From Capra hircus (Eukaryota; Chordata; Mammalia; Artiodactyla; Bovidae), in the NCBI RefSeq assembly GCF_001704415.2, contig NC_030826.1, forward strand, positions 59,973,362-60,037,361: a stretch of DNA of 64,000 nucleotides, read 5' to 3'. The notes under the pieces were generated by a model. It was not told the DNA's origin. It worked only from the letters and a program-made list of their open reading frames with translations, and searched no databases. This document shows positions 30,395 to 40,250 of this stretch, piece by piece. The position numbers were made by a program, and so were the translations under genes. Numbering within the stretch: position 1 is the stretch's first letter; the number at the start of each line of letters is the position of its first letter.

Positions 30395-31164
30395 AAAACA
30401 GTCCTGACATCAGTGGCAAAGGCAGTGTTTGAGTTTTCAGAAACTTGCTTCTTTTCTAGGTGCTGACAGCAAATTCTAAAACTGCCATAACAAATGTAAT
30501 TTAACTGAGCTAAACCAGGAAATGATGAACGTAACAGTGGAGGACACTGAAACCCTGTCTGTGGCCTCAGAGATGTACTGCAAAGCAGAGGAAATAAATA
30601 ACCCCTACCTTTAAAGGGAGCACTTCCGTTTGTCTGGAGTTCCCCAGCACAGGTGGTCACGGGGCAGCAGCGCACAGACCTCCTTCACTGAAGAACGGCT
30701 GCTTTTCAGCCCCTGAGAAGTCAGCCCCTTCAAATAGCTGCTTCCCCCAGGGCCCACCCTTTCCCATGTCCGGCAGCTGACCAGTGGAGAAGTAGGGTCC
30801 TGTCTGCATCAACCCAGCCTGAGACAAGCGCGAAGCATCATTCTAGCTCTGGGGTCCCCGGGGCCATCGTCGGGTCCCCGGGGCCATCGTCAGGCCCCCT
30901 GCAGCTCAGCACCTTCCTCTGCCTCATCTGCTTCCTGCTTCTTTCTCCTCGAGTGTTGATCCCAAGAGGACACCTCAGTCAACATCCTGAGCTGTAATTC
31001 CGATCTCAGTATCTGCCTCACAGTATCTGCCCATCTGCGCTGGCCACGTGGGCTTAAACAGGGCCCATCTGCGTGAATCATTTCTATGCTTGATGCAAGA
31101 GGTCAATCAATCAAGATTTGATAAATGGGTCCAATGGACAAGCAACGTCCATAGGAAAAAAAAA
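30395..31164. other. Single-copy-looking stretch of 0.77 kb
   Basis: No repeat family recognised. Contains a perfect 20-bp tandem duplication (30852-30871 and 30872-30891) in GC-rich sequence. Confidence 0.45.
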
Positions 31165-31225
31165 TAACATTAATATCCACACCTATCTTGGCAAGAATTT
31201 ATAATCTAGTAGGGGAGACAGCTTT
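31165..31225 (+). mobile_element. L2 fragment (left of BovB)
   Basis: cttggcaagaatttataatctagtaggggagacag (31187-31220) fits the L2 segment that reads gagcttacaatctagtgggggagacag. The L2 continues at 31586 after the BovB insertion (atatcataaatacac). Confidence 0.5.
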
Positions 31226-31585
31226 CACAGTGTGGTGTTGGAGAAAACTCTTGAGAGTCCCTGGGAGCAAGGAGATCAAACCAGTCCATCCTAAAGGAAA
31301 TCAGTCCTGAATAATCTTTGGAAGGACTGATGCTGAAGCTCCAATGCTTTGGCCACCTGATGCGAAGGGCCAACTCATTAGAAAAGACCCTGACGCTGGG
31401 AAGGATTGAAGACAAAAGGAGAAGAGGGTAGTAGAGGATGAGATGGTCAGATAGCATCACCGATTCAATGGACATGAGTTTGTGCAAACTCTGGGAGATA
31501 GTAAAGGGCAGAGGAACCTGGCGGGCTACAGTCCATGGGTTTGCAAAGAGTCGAACATGACTTAGCGACTGAACAACAGCAAAGA
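31226..31585 (+). mobile_element. BovB LINE 3' fragment
   Basis: Plus-strand C-terminal/3' part of BovB, gtgtggtgttggagaaaactc to cttagcgactgaacaacagc. It splits an L2 relic. Confidence 0.9.
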
Positions 31586-32337
31586 GGGGATATCATAAAT
31601 ACACAAAAAGATTATCTGTAATATTATGTAACTGTTGTTGTTCAATAGTATATAATAACTGACACCTCTCAGAGGACTTTGTGATATTGGGACTTAGGAG
31701 AAAGGACGATCAGTTTTAGGACAAAGTAGCTGCTGGCTGTTTGGGGGTCATCAAGGTTGATGACCATTCCCTACAAGCTACTGTCCTTCCTTGATAGTGA
31801 ATTTACCAGTATTTAAAGAGCCCTCACCCTGCAAATGAGCTTGATTCCAAGGGGTCTATGTCTTTGTGCCCCCCGATGAAGCTACCAGACAATTCACCAC
31901 GGCAAGAGGTAAAAAACATATTTCCACAAGTACTTTTACTGTGAGATTTGCCCTACTTGGCCCCTTCTTCCAGTTGTTTAGGCGCCCAGAGCGTCTCAGC
32001 TTTTCCCATCCAAGCTCCAAGGCATTGGCATCCATCGAAGGCACCCTGCCCTTCTTTCTTCTTGCCGGGCTGATTTGTAGGTTCAGCCCTGCCAATTCAA
32101 ATCGCGAAAGATAGGTCTCGGTCCCGTCCGGATCCGCCTTATTTCTTCAGAGGTTTCCTCAGCTGACCTGATTTTCCTGGCACCCACCTTGCCTCCACTT
32201 TCACTTCTTAATTCTCATCTCCCTTTTGCTTCTCTTAGATTTTATCACCCTCTGTGAGCTCCCAGCTTCTATCCAGATCCAGCAGGATTTGCTCTGTCTC
32301 AGCACAAAACCACAGCCCAAGAAGAAGGCCAAGGGCA
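31586..32337. other. L2 remnant then single-copy stretch
   Basis: The first 80 bases may be the right half of the L2 split by BovB. The remainder has no recognised repeat; overlapping 82- and 79-codon frames on opposite strands at 31860-32110 look non-coding. Confidence 0.35.
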
Positions 32338-32470
32338 CATTAGCTGTGTGACCTTGAGCAAGTCCTGGGGTCCTGCTAGTCATTCAGTGGTCTTATTTAT
32401 AAAACGAGGATGCTAGTCCCCACTTCTCATAGATGATAACGATGATGATTCATGAACCGGCTTGGAAGCA
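32338..32470 (+). mobile_element. MIR SINE fragment
   Basis: ttagctgtgtgaccttgagcaagtcc followed by cttatttataaaacgaggatgctagt is typical MIR in plus orientation. Confidence 0.75.
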
Positions 32471-32514
32471 AGAGTCTCCAAGAAGCAAAAACAAAACACA
32501 GAGTCCCAGCACCA

Positions 32515-32640
32515 TCCTTGTAATTTATGAAGTGTTTATGCCAGGTACCATGCAATGCTTTATCATAATATATAACCTTCCAGTAGAAATTCTGAGAAAC
32601 TAGATGACAAGAAGTGGTGCCGGTTGGTATTAAACATGTA
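32515..32640 (+). mobile_element. Possible MIR-related fragment
   Basis: gtgtttatgccaggtaccatgcaatgctttatcataatatataacc resembles the MIR left part (gtgccaggcac..gctttacatg..). Weak. Confidence 0.35.
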
Positions 32641-32786
32641 ACTTGGCTTCTGCTGCTCTGCCTGGATCCCAGGTGGGATCAGTTACATCTTCCTCTCCAT
32701 TCTTGCACGTGGTCATGTCTTTTCCTTCTTCCCTTGTCCAATCCTCCTCCCACCTCCTTGTAGGTTAAGCTTCGGATGCTAAGCCT

Positions 32787-32990
32787 CTTCATTTGTGTTT
32801 GACTCTTTGGGATCCTATGAACTATAGCCCACCAGGCTCCTCTGTCCATGGGATTCTCCAGGCAAGAATACTGGACTGGGTTGCCAAGCTCTCCTCCAGA
32901 GGATCTTCCCGACCCAGGGATTGAATTTGGGTCTTTTACATCTCCTGCTTTGGCAGGCGGGTTCTTTACCATTAGCACCTGGGAAGCCCA
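32787..32990 (-). mobile_element. Bov-tA SINE
   Basis: Minus-strand; right end tagcacctgggaagccc lacks a few bases of the head. Diverged at the BovA end. Confidence 0.9.
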
Positions 32991-33014
32991 GGTTAAGCCT
33001 TAGGAGCATATAAC

Positions 33015-33210
33015 TTATATAGGGACTTCCCTGGTGGTTCAGTGGCTAAGACTCCATCCTCCCAAGGCAGAAGGTTGGGGCTTCATCCCTGGTTGGGGAA
33101 CTAGATCCCACATGCTACAACTCAAGATCCTGCAGGCCACAGCAAAGATTGAAGACCCCAACAGCTGCAACTAAGACTAAGCAGAGCCAAATAAATATTT
33201 TTTTAAATGT
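33015..33210 (+). mobile_element. CHR-type SINE
   Basis: Head gggacttccctggtggttcagtggctaagactcc, B box gcttcatccctgg, then ggggaactagatcccacatgc and a caaataaatattttttt tail. Confidence 0.88.
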
Positions 33211-33597
33211 TAAAGCATATAACTTGTGCAAAGTGCCCAGTTTACCTAATTCCAATCAAATCTCTCTGCACAATTACCCTGCCCAGCCAACCTTGGAGTC
33301 TGGTAAGGAAAAGCATCAGGGGCCAGTATCTCAGCTGCTAGGATGGGGAGTTAGTCTTCTATATCAGAATTAAAAACAAGATTGGAACTGGAACACTGGA
33401 GAAAGAGCACCGTCAAAGCCAGGATTACAAAAAGCAGGATTGCTAATCTGAAGAAGACAGAAAATGTGGTATCAGATATTAAGTCAAACTAAGTGTGAAA
33501 ACAAGGAGGGCTAATGAACAAACGATTCTGAAACATATGAAAAGAGTTAAGTTGAACAATTTACAAGAGTGTTTGGATACATGAATTTTCAAAACAG
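33211..33597. other. Single-copy-looking stretch
   Basis: Nothing recognised in about 390 bases. Confidence 0.35.
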
Positions 33598-33650
33598 GTT
33601 ACTTTTTAATGAAGATAAATTAACATGCCATAAATTTCACCATTTCGTAT
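33598..33650 (-). mobile_element. Possible L1 3' end scrap, antisense
   Basis: ttactttttaatgaagataaattaacatgccataaatttcacc resembles the antisense 3' terminus of old L1 (ataattcacataccataaaattcacc). Very short. Confidence 0.35.
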
Positions 33651-33798
33651 AATGGGGAAGATCCCCTGAAGGAGAGCAAGGCAAACCACTCCAGTATTCT
33701 TGCCTAGAGAAACCCATGGACAGAGGAGCCTGGCGGGCTACGGTCCATGAGGTTGCAATGAGTCAGACATGACTGAAGGGACTTAGCAAGAGCATATA
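33651..33798 (+). mobile_element. Bov-tA body fragment
   Basis: Starts in the middle of the element (ggaagatcccctgaaggagagc) and ends catgactgaagggacttagcaagagc. No tRNA-like head. Confidence 0.9.
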
Positions 33799-34154
33799 GA
33801 GGGAACTTGTTGTCATGAATATTGGTTTTAAAGCAAATGAACAGCATTTGCCCTGTGAAGTTAGATTACTCTCTTATTGAGATTTAGATGTTGATTGATC
33901 TTTGGAATGAAGAACTTGGATTCAATAATTTCTCCCTTCTTAGCAAGAATTATCTTGTATTGGCCAATCTTATCTCATCTTATGAAAATAAGTCACCATG
34001 GTGATTCTCTGTCTGCCAACAGGGAGATTCACTTCTAACTTTCATCTTTTCCAACACAGTTCACCAGTTAGCTTGCCTTTCTGGCCAGTTTCTTTGAAAG
34101 TGATAAGTCCACTCAAACAGGCTTCCTTCTTTGAACACACATCTTAAAGTTTCA
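33799..34154. other. Single-copy-looking stretch
   Basis: Nothing recognised in about 350 bases. Confidence 0.35.
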
Positions 34155-34272
34155 CTAACTAATTCATTGTGCAAACATTTTATGAAGGTCCTGTGTTGTG
34201 TGAGGTACAATGTTATACAAAAGTGGGCACACTAAGGCCTCTGTCTTCAGGGAGCTTATGGTTTAGTAACGT
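34155..34272 (+). mobile_element. L2 LINE fragment
   Basis: aattcattgtgcaaacattttatgaaggtcctgtgttgtgtgaggtacaatg and cctctgtcttcagggagcttatggtttagt keep the L2 3' order. The likely continuation is at 34476-34600, beyond a Bov-tA. Confidence 0.6.
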
Positions 34273-34277
34273 GTGTG

Positions 34278-34475
34278 TGTGCACACTTAGTCACTCAGGC
34301 ATGTCCTGCTCTTTGAAACCCATCCACCAGGCTCCTCCGTCCGTGAGATTCCCCAGGCAAGAATACTGGAGCGGGTGGCCATTCCTGTCTCCAAGGGATC
34401 TTCCCAACCCTTCCCAACCTGGGATTGAACTCAGGTTTTCCACATTACAGGCAGATGCTGAGCCAGCAGAGAAGC
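34278..34475 (-). mobile_element. Bov-tA SINE splitting L2
   Basis: Minus-strand copy with an internal short duplication (cttcccaacc twice, 34401-34421) and a degraded head (gagccagcagagaagccc). Confidence 0.9.
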
Positions 34476-34611
34476 CCATTTTAATAGATGGATATAGATA
34501 ATAAAACAGAAGTTAAGCAGGTGCATACACAAAAGAAGCTTAGAAACAACGTTTGTGAGTTCAGAGAACCAGACGGTGTTTAGAAGACTGCCGAGAAGTG
34601 TTCTTTTGAGG

Positions 34612-35045
34612 GGCTTCCCTGGTGCTCCAGTGGTAAAGAATCGGCCTGCCAATGCAGGAGAGGCAGGTTCAATCCCTGGTCCAGGATGATGCCTCACGCT
34701 GCAGGGCAACTAAGCTCGTGTGCCGCAACTACCGAGTCTGTGCTCACGCTGCAGGGTGACTAAGCTCGTGCGCCGCAACTACCGAGTCTGTGCTCACGCT
34801 GCAGGGCGACTAAGCTCGTGTGCCGCAACTATCCAGTCTGTGCTCTAGAGCCTGGAGCCACAACTCCTGAGCCCACGTGAGGAAACCGCTGAAGCCTGGG
34901 CTCTGCAGGAGACGCCACCTCGACGAGAAGCCCACCCACCCCAACCATAGAGGAGCCCCTGCTCACTGCAGCCAGGGAAAAGCTGCGCAGCGATGGAAGG
35001 CCCGCCCAGCCAACTATAAGTAGACGAATAAAAGTATTTAAAAAC
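34612..35045 (+). mobile_element. CHR-1-type long SINE with internal triplication
   Basis: Plus-strand long CHR element, 430 bases instead of about 300. Head gggcttccctggtgctccag, B box ggttcaatccc. The excess length comes from three tandem copies of a 50-bp segment at 34693-34742, 34743-34792 and 34793-34842. It ends in ggcccgcccagcc and an AATAAA-type A-rich tail. Confidence 0.88.
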
Positions 35046-35795
35046 GTTATTTTGACATGCTTGCTTCTATCTGATGGGCCCTGTACGTATCAGAACAGAT
35101 CATCTTCCCCGTTTTTGGTTTGATCTACAGGATGGTCAGAGCCAATTTCTGTGGCCCTTCTCTGGCCATGTGGTAGTTTGACCTACAGTACAGATTTGAT
35201 ACCTCTGTGGAACCTCTGAGTCTTCCTCATATCACCACTTTTATCTTTCCCATCGGCTGCTCTTAGTTTTATTTTTAGCTTAGTTTTATGTATCAGTTTA
35301 AGCCATCTAAAAATATATTTTACATGAAGTGGGATGTAAGGAATGATGCTGAAAATAATTCTGGAAAAGGCATAGCAAATGGACCTGTACACCCAGAGCA
35401 GGTATGTTTTTGAAGTGTCATCGTGTCATTTAGCCAAATATTGCAAAGGATGTTAATTACATTGGAGACATATTTTTATCCACAGTATACTGCTTTGCAC
35501 CCTCTAATCTGAACTGTTCTGTGGGATCATGGAGATTCATGTAAAGGAAAAGCAGGATAAACTCAGTACAGAATTTGAAAGCAGTTAATGTGTGGTCTAT
35601 GTTGACTTTGCCCCTCAGACCCTAATCTGTAGAGTCCAGTTCATCTACATAAAGGTAAAGGTCTCCTGCACAGAGGAAAAGGCAATCCTCATAGAGGTAG
35701 CCTACAGTCCTGTCTCTTGGTTGAGTCCGTGAATCAATAAGCAAGCAAGGTTTCTGAGCTGAAGTCCACTGCTTAGACCTTTTGCATGTAGGGCT
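35046..35795. other. Single-copy-looking stretch of 0.75 kb
   Basis: No repeat or gene recognised. Confidence 0.4.
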
Positions 35796-35962
35796 TTTTT
35801 TTTTTTTTTTAAGTCTTTATTGAACCTGTTACAACACTGCTTCTGTTTTACGTTCTGGCTTTTCGGCCGAGAGGCACGTGTGATCTCACCTCCCCAACCA
35901 AGGATCAAACCTGCTCCCTGGAAGGCAAAGTCTGAACCGCTGGAGCACCAGGGAGGTCCGCG
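35796..35962 (-). mobile_element. CHR-type SINE, antisense
   Basis: Begins with a T17 run (35797-35813), then tctttattgaacctgttacaacactgcttctgttttacgttctgg and the tRNA-like end ccgctggagcaccagggaggtcc. Confidence 0.88.
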
Positions 35963-36059
35963 CAAGCATCTTGACTTTGTTCCTCAGACCCATCCTAAAG
36001 GCAGATTCTCCCCGCCTCACTGACAATGAGCAGAGCAAGGCTGATGGATAGTAACGCAA

Positions 36060-36258
36060 ATACGCAGTGCTCTGGGCACATGCTGACTCATGGGTCTTCT
36101 CACCAAACCCACGGGGTAGGGTCTATTTATAATCGAAGAAATAAGGGACAGAGGAGTTACATAAACTTCCCCAGGTTGTATAATGAGTGATGGAACCGGG
36201 ATTCAAACCCTAATGATCGGACTCCAGAGTTTGTACCCTTAACCACTGCACTAAAAAA
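36060..36258 (+). mobile_element. MIR SINE, near complete
   Basis: The best MIR in the window: gtgctctgggcacatgctgac, ttctcaccaaacccacggggtagggtctatt, acataaacttccccaggttgtat, gatggaaccgggattcaaaccc and ctccagagtttgtacccttaaccactgcac. An A18 run (36253-36270) follows. Confidence 0.82.
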
Positions 36259-36270
36259 AAAAAAAAAAAC

Positions 36271-36683
36271 AAAACCCTAATTTATTTTGCTAAACAAATG
36301 ACAGACATTTGTGTCCCACAGCGAAGTCTGTGCTCCTGAATTTACACCCTATTGCCTTAGGATCCAGGCCAAATCGCACCTACTGTGTGCACCTTTTTGT
36401 GTGTGGGGGATTCAGGCAGAATGAGTCACCCTATCCCCGGCCTTCCAGGCACGCCCTCTCTCTCACGACTTATACATAAGCCAGTGCTTACAGCAGAGCC
36501 ACTCCACCGGAACAGTTCACATGGAAATAAATGGGATGTGAATGAGAAAGCAACTCTTATCGTGTGAGGCTCTACAATCTGGGGGCTCCTCTGTTATAGC
36601 AGCTAAAATAATTACCCCATGAGGCTTCAGGGAAATGACAGATCCTGTTTGCTTGGCTTCAGTCAGTCAAGCAACTGTCAACT
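36271..36683. other. Single-copy-looking stretch, L2-like right end
   Basis: No gene recognised. The last 30 bases (agtcagtcaagcaactgtcaac) together with 37346-37392 read as one L2 3' segment if the insert at 36695-37345 is removed. Confidence 0.4.
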
Positions 36684-36694
36684 AAGAAGCCCTT

Positions 36695-36968
36695 GCTGCT
36701 GCTGCTAAGTCGCTTCAGTCGTGTCCGACTCTGTGTGACCCCACAGATGGCAGCCCAGCAGGCTCCCCTGTCCCTGGGATTCTACAGGCAAGAACACTGG
36801 ACTGGGTTGCCATTTCTTTCTCCAATGCATCAAAAGTGAAAAGTGAAAGGGAAGTCGCTCAGTCGTGTCCGACTCTTAGCGACCCCATGGACTGCAGCCG
36901 ACCAGGCTCCTCCGTCCATGGGATTTTCCAGGCAAGAGTACTGGAGCGGGGTGCCATTGCCTTCTCCA
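36695..36968 (-). mobile_element. Bov-A2 dimeric SINE
   Basis: Minus-strand dimer: GCTGCTGCTGCTAAG tail on the left, both monomers, and the aagtgaaaagtgaaag linker in between (36834-36849). Joined directly to an L1 fragment on its right. Confidence 0.93.
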
Positions 36969-37345
36969 TATTAGCCTCTAAGGAAACACAAATCAAAACC
37001 ACAATACACTACCTCACACCCACTGGGATAGTCCTATCAAAGACAGATAATGGCAAGTGTTGGGAAGGACACGAAGAAATCAGTATCCTTCACATAGACT
37101 GCTGGTGGGGATGGAAAATGGCACAACCATTTGGGAAAACAGTATGGAGGTCCCTCAAAAGTTCACAGCAATATTATTCAAAATTGCCAAAAAGTGGAAA
37201 CAACCCAAATGTCCACCAACTAATAATGGATACTTAAGTGTGGTATATCCATACAACAGAATATAAATAAATAAAAAGGAATTAAGCGCCATTACATGCT
37301 ATAACATGGGTGAACCTTTCATTAGGCTAAGTGAAAGAAGCCCTT
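36969..37345 (+). mobile_element. L1 ORF2 3' fragment
   Basis: Plus-strand end of L1 ORF2 and start of its 3' region: acacaaatcaaaaccacaatacactacctcacacc, aatggcaagtgttggg, gctggtggggatgg, gtggaaacaacccaaatgtcc and ggtatatccatac. An internal deletion removes the usual atgacccagc segment. It ends at gtgaaagaagccctt without a poly-A tail. Confidence 0.9.
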
Positions 37346-37394
37346 ACTTGGCACTGAATCTCGTGCTAGGTACTGTAGGGCACAAAGAAATAAA
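37346..37394 (+). mobile_element. L2 scrap
   Basis: cactgaatctcgtgctaggtactgtagggcacaaagaaataaa fits L2 (gtgctaggcactg..caaagataaa). It is the right flank of the composite insertion. Confidence 0.5.
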
Positions 37395-37557
37395 AACTCT
37401 TTGCGACCCCATAGACTATACATGGAATTCTCCAGGCCAGAATACTGGAGTGGGTAGCCTTTCCCTTCTCCAGGGGATCTTCCCAACCCAGGGATCGAAC
37501 CCAGGTCTCCCACATTGCGGGCGGGTTCTTTACCAGCTGAGTTAGCAGGGAAGTCCC
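37395..37557 (-). mobile_element. Bov-tA SINE, short subtype
   Basis: Minus-strand copy of the subtype with actatacatggaattctccaggcc and gggtagcctttccc, lacking part of the BovA body. The same subtype recurs at 57588. Confidence 0.9.
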
Positions 37558-37561
37558 AGCA

Positions 37562-37790
37562 TTGACATATATACGCTATCATGGGTAACACAGAGAGCTA
37601 GTGGCGAGCTGCCACGCAGCACAGGGAGCTCGGCTCGGGGCTCTGGGATGAGGGTGGGATGGGGCGTGGCAGGGAGGCTCACGGGGGCGGGGATATCTGT
37701 GCAAACGGCCGATTCGCACGGTCGTGCGGCAGAAGCCAGCACAGCATTGTAACGCAATTCTTCTCCAATAAAAAAATGCTTTCAGAATAT
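37562..37790 (+). mobile_element. L1 3' untranslated end
   Basis: gacatatatacgctatc..gagagctagtggcgagctgccacgcagcacagggagctc, a G-rich middle (37645-37690), then cgattcgcacgg..cagcacagcattgtaac and ctccaataaaa at the end. Still CpG-rich, so not very old. The G runs form a quadruplex-type pattern. Confidence 0.85.
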
Positions 37791-38210
37791 TTCAGATTTA
37801 AAAACAGAAACAAACAAACAAAAAAACAACTTTGGGGCCTGCCGCCACATTTCTGGGAAGGCAGTGGATCATAAGAACACCGTTAAATGCTGACATGCAG
37901 AGAAATGCCACCAAGTTAACGTTTGAAAGAGTAGTTTATCCACAGAGGCTGGTGAATCAGAAGGGCTTCATTCGATGAGCTGGACGTTGACCTTGGCTCA
38001 AAGCCCAGGAGAAACTGGGATCTGTGCAGGGTCTCCCAGGAAGGAGGGGGCCCTGGCAGGAAACAAGCGTGAGAAAATGCCAGGCATGAGTGAGAGATGG
38101 TCGGGCCTCTGCCCCACAGAAGCAAAGAGTCTTGCTGAGGAGTGCTGGTCACCAAGGCAAGCACCCAAGCCCATGTCAGACCCAGACAAGCTTGGGAAGC
38201 AGGCGATTAT
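37791..38210. other. Single-copy-looking stretch
   Basis: No repeat recognised beyond the L1 A-rich tail. Opposed frames of 82 codons at 37916-38223 look non-coding. Confidence 0.35.
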
Positions 38211-38733
38211 TTCAGCCGGTTGAGTTCAGCACAGCAGTCCAGCCTCAAACCTGAATGGAGAAAAGTTCTTCAGCAAATTCTCCCTTGGGTCTTTTTCTTG
38301 AAATATCTGCCTCTTGTCTCCCCCCTTGCACGCTTATTTCAGGGGCTTGTGAACAGATTCCCAGATTCACCTCTAAGCACATCCCCCACCCCCATGGCTC
38401 ACCCCTGTCTCACACGTTTATTTTGTGTTATTTTCATTCCACTACCATGTGTGACTCTTCCTTCAACCCCCCACTTTTATCTTGGGTTATTTTTTATGAA
38501 GCTTCTGCTGCACATGAAAGGATTTCCTTCTTTGCTCATTTATAATAGAACAGGGACTTCATTTTGGATTCTCAAAGAAAACATCCTCCGCACCGTCCCT
38601 TTTTTTAACCCCTGGCTCTCGTCTGGTGTGCCTTAATGTAACTCTCTTGTTCAGCATCTCTGTCTCTTGGCCACTTGCTACAAGACTCCAGCCAGCATTT
38701 CCTGCAGCGCCCAGTCATGCCACGGTAATAGTT

Positions 38734-38834
38734 TTTCCATTGAAAAATACCACAAGTACAATATTTCCAATGGAAATACCACAAGAACAGTGTTTCCACT
38801 GAGCATACCGCAACGAGAGTGCTTTTGTGGTATC
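38734..38834. promoter_or_regulatory. Three-copy degenerate repeat with RUNX-type motifs
   Basis: Units 38734-38763, 38764-38792 and 38793-38821 each begin TTTCCA and carry ATACCACAA, ATACCACAA and ATACCGCAA. ACCACA/ACCGCA (38749-38754, 38778-38783, 38807-38812) fits the RUNX consensus RACCRCA, and the inverted TGTGGT at 38826-38831 is a fourth. The repeat is directly visible; use as an enhancer is inference. Confidence 0.5.
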
Positions 38835-39091
38835 TAAATTCTGAGATGAACGCGTAATGTTCATCTTGGATTCATTATAACTCGAGCCCCTACTTTCTGG
38901 AAAGCGCTGAAAAGGGGATGGAATTTTTATTTGTAGTTAAAAAAAATACAATAAAAATAAAAGCTGGGCGATGCCAAGACAACTTTGCACTTGCTTTTGT
39001 GAGTAAAATATAAATAGATTTAGCAAGTGGAAGAATGAGGAAAAACTTTATAAAAATGTACAGAGAGGCTTAACAGCTGGAAAAGGGAGAA

Positions 39092-39137
39092 TGTGTGTGT
39101 GTGTGTGTGCGTGTGTGTGTGTTTCTGTGTGTGTGTG
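39092..39137. repeat. (TG)n microsatellite
   Basis: TG units broken by a TGCG and a TTTC interruption. It lies immediately left of the 52-bp degenerate repeat. Confidence 0.93.
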
Positions 39138-39139
39138 AT

Positions 39140-39265
39140 AACATTTAAGGCCGTTCAGCAGCTGGGGAAGCAACAACCTGTAAAAACATTTAACATTTAC
39201 AGCCACTCAGTGACTGGAAAACCAAGTTCTCATAAAATCGATTTAACATTTTGGTCGCTGTTGAA
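39140..39265 (+). repeat. Degenerate 52-bp tandem repeat
   Basis: AACATTTA starts at 39140, 39192 and (AACATTTT) 39245. The first two units align along their first 35 bases (..GCC..TCAG..CTGG..AA..). A related CAGCTGGAAAAG occurs upstream at 39074, before the TG repeat. Confidence 0.55.
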
Positions 39266-39954
39266 GACATTTAATGCATGCATGTTTATACATCTCTGTT
39301 TATAGTATAGCCCCATGGATTTCAGTGGGTTTTAATGGTCTTAAGTTGGAAGAGATCATTTGAAATGGTTGAGAGTACATAACGTTTTTGCGCCATTGGC
39401 AATAAAGATGTTTACCAACACATACAGAATGCCTCTAGACACGTAAGTGCACCTAGAGTCTGATGAATTACACTCGCTTTATTTCCTTTTGCGTTTGTAC
39501 CTATCACCGATCTGCAGTGTCCTACTTTTGAAAGTCTTTTTTTTTTTTTTTTTTTTTCACAAAATTTCCAGTTGGAATAATTCTCTTATTTTCCAGGAGT
39601 TTAAGACTAAGCTTCTTAAATCCTGATCTGCCTGTAGTTTGGCAAACAAAATTATCTGTCAGGATAGCCCAATTTTTTCCATTTCCCTTGTTATGTCTTA
39701 AATCAGTGCAGTTAAAGAGGGTGACATTTTGCTATTTTTTTCTTCCAATTTTTTTTCCCCTCTTGGTTAGTTCCACAAAATGAATTTGATGAGCAACAGG
39801 TTAAAGAGAATCCCTCCTTTTTTTTTTTTTTTTAATTTGGGAGGAGGGAGGAATGGTATTGAAAAAAAGTAAGTGGAATTTTTAAAAATTTTCCTTGAAA
39901 CTTTTAAAGTTAATAATACTGGAACAAGCTATACTAGAAAGGCACAAAAATTCT

Positions 39955-40100
39955 AACATGCAGCCCATGATTTATCGATGTGTGATCTTGAAGTTAAAGA
40001 AGTCACAGTATCTTGAAACTTTGCTTCTACTCATAAAATATAGATAATTGGATTTCTTTTACCTACTCTCCTGATAGCTTTGAGGTACAAATGATGTACT
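39955..40100 (+). mobile_element. Possible MIR-like fragment
   Basis: gatgtgtgatcttgaagttaaagaagtcac..ctactcataaaatatagataattgg recalls the MIR segment gtgtgaccttgggcaagtcac..ctcatctgtaaaatggggataa. Weak. Confidence 0.35.
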
Positions 40101-40135
40101 AGGTAGAAATATGTTTAGGTTGCCTTTGGCCTATA

Positions 40136-40250
40136 CAACCAACGCCAGTATTCTTGCTTCAAGAACCCCTTGGATGGATGAGTCTGGTGGGTTAGAGTCT
40201 GTGGGGTCGCAAAGAGCTGGACACGACTGAAGGAACTTGGCATGCACAAA
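40136..40250 (+). mobile_element. BovA fragment
   Basis: BovA body only, from cgccagtattcttgc to ggaacttggcatgcac, with an insertion-like gatggatgagtctgg. Confidence 0.85.

Larger units (their letters stand above)
38211..40135. other. Repeat-free block of 1.9 kb
   Basis: The longest stretch with no interspersed repeat I can name apart from one possible MIR-like scrap near its right end. It holds a RUNX-motif array (38734-38834), a TG repeat (39092-39137), a degenerate 52-bp repeat (39140-39265) and T-runs of 21 (39537-39557) and 16 (39818-39833). The 164-codon frame 38142-38636 shows no known domain. Confidence 0.5.

Noticed and set aside
38142..38636. 164-codon plus-strand open frame
   Set aside because: No recognisable domain, overlaps other frames, and lacks splice or promoter support.
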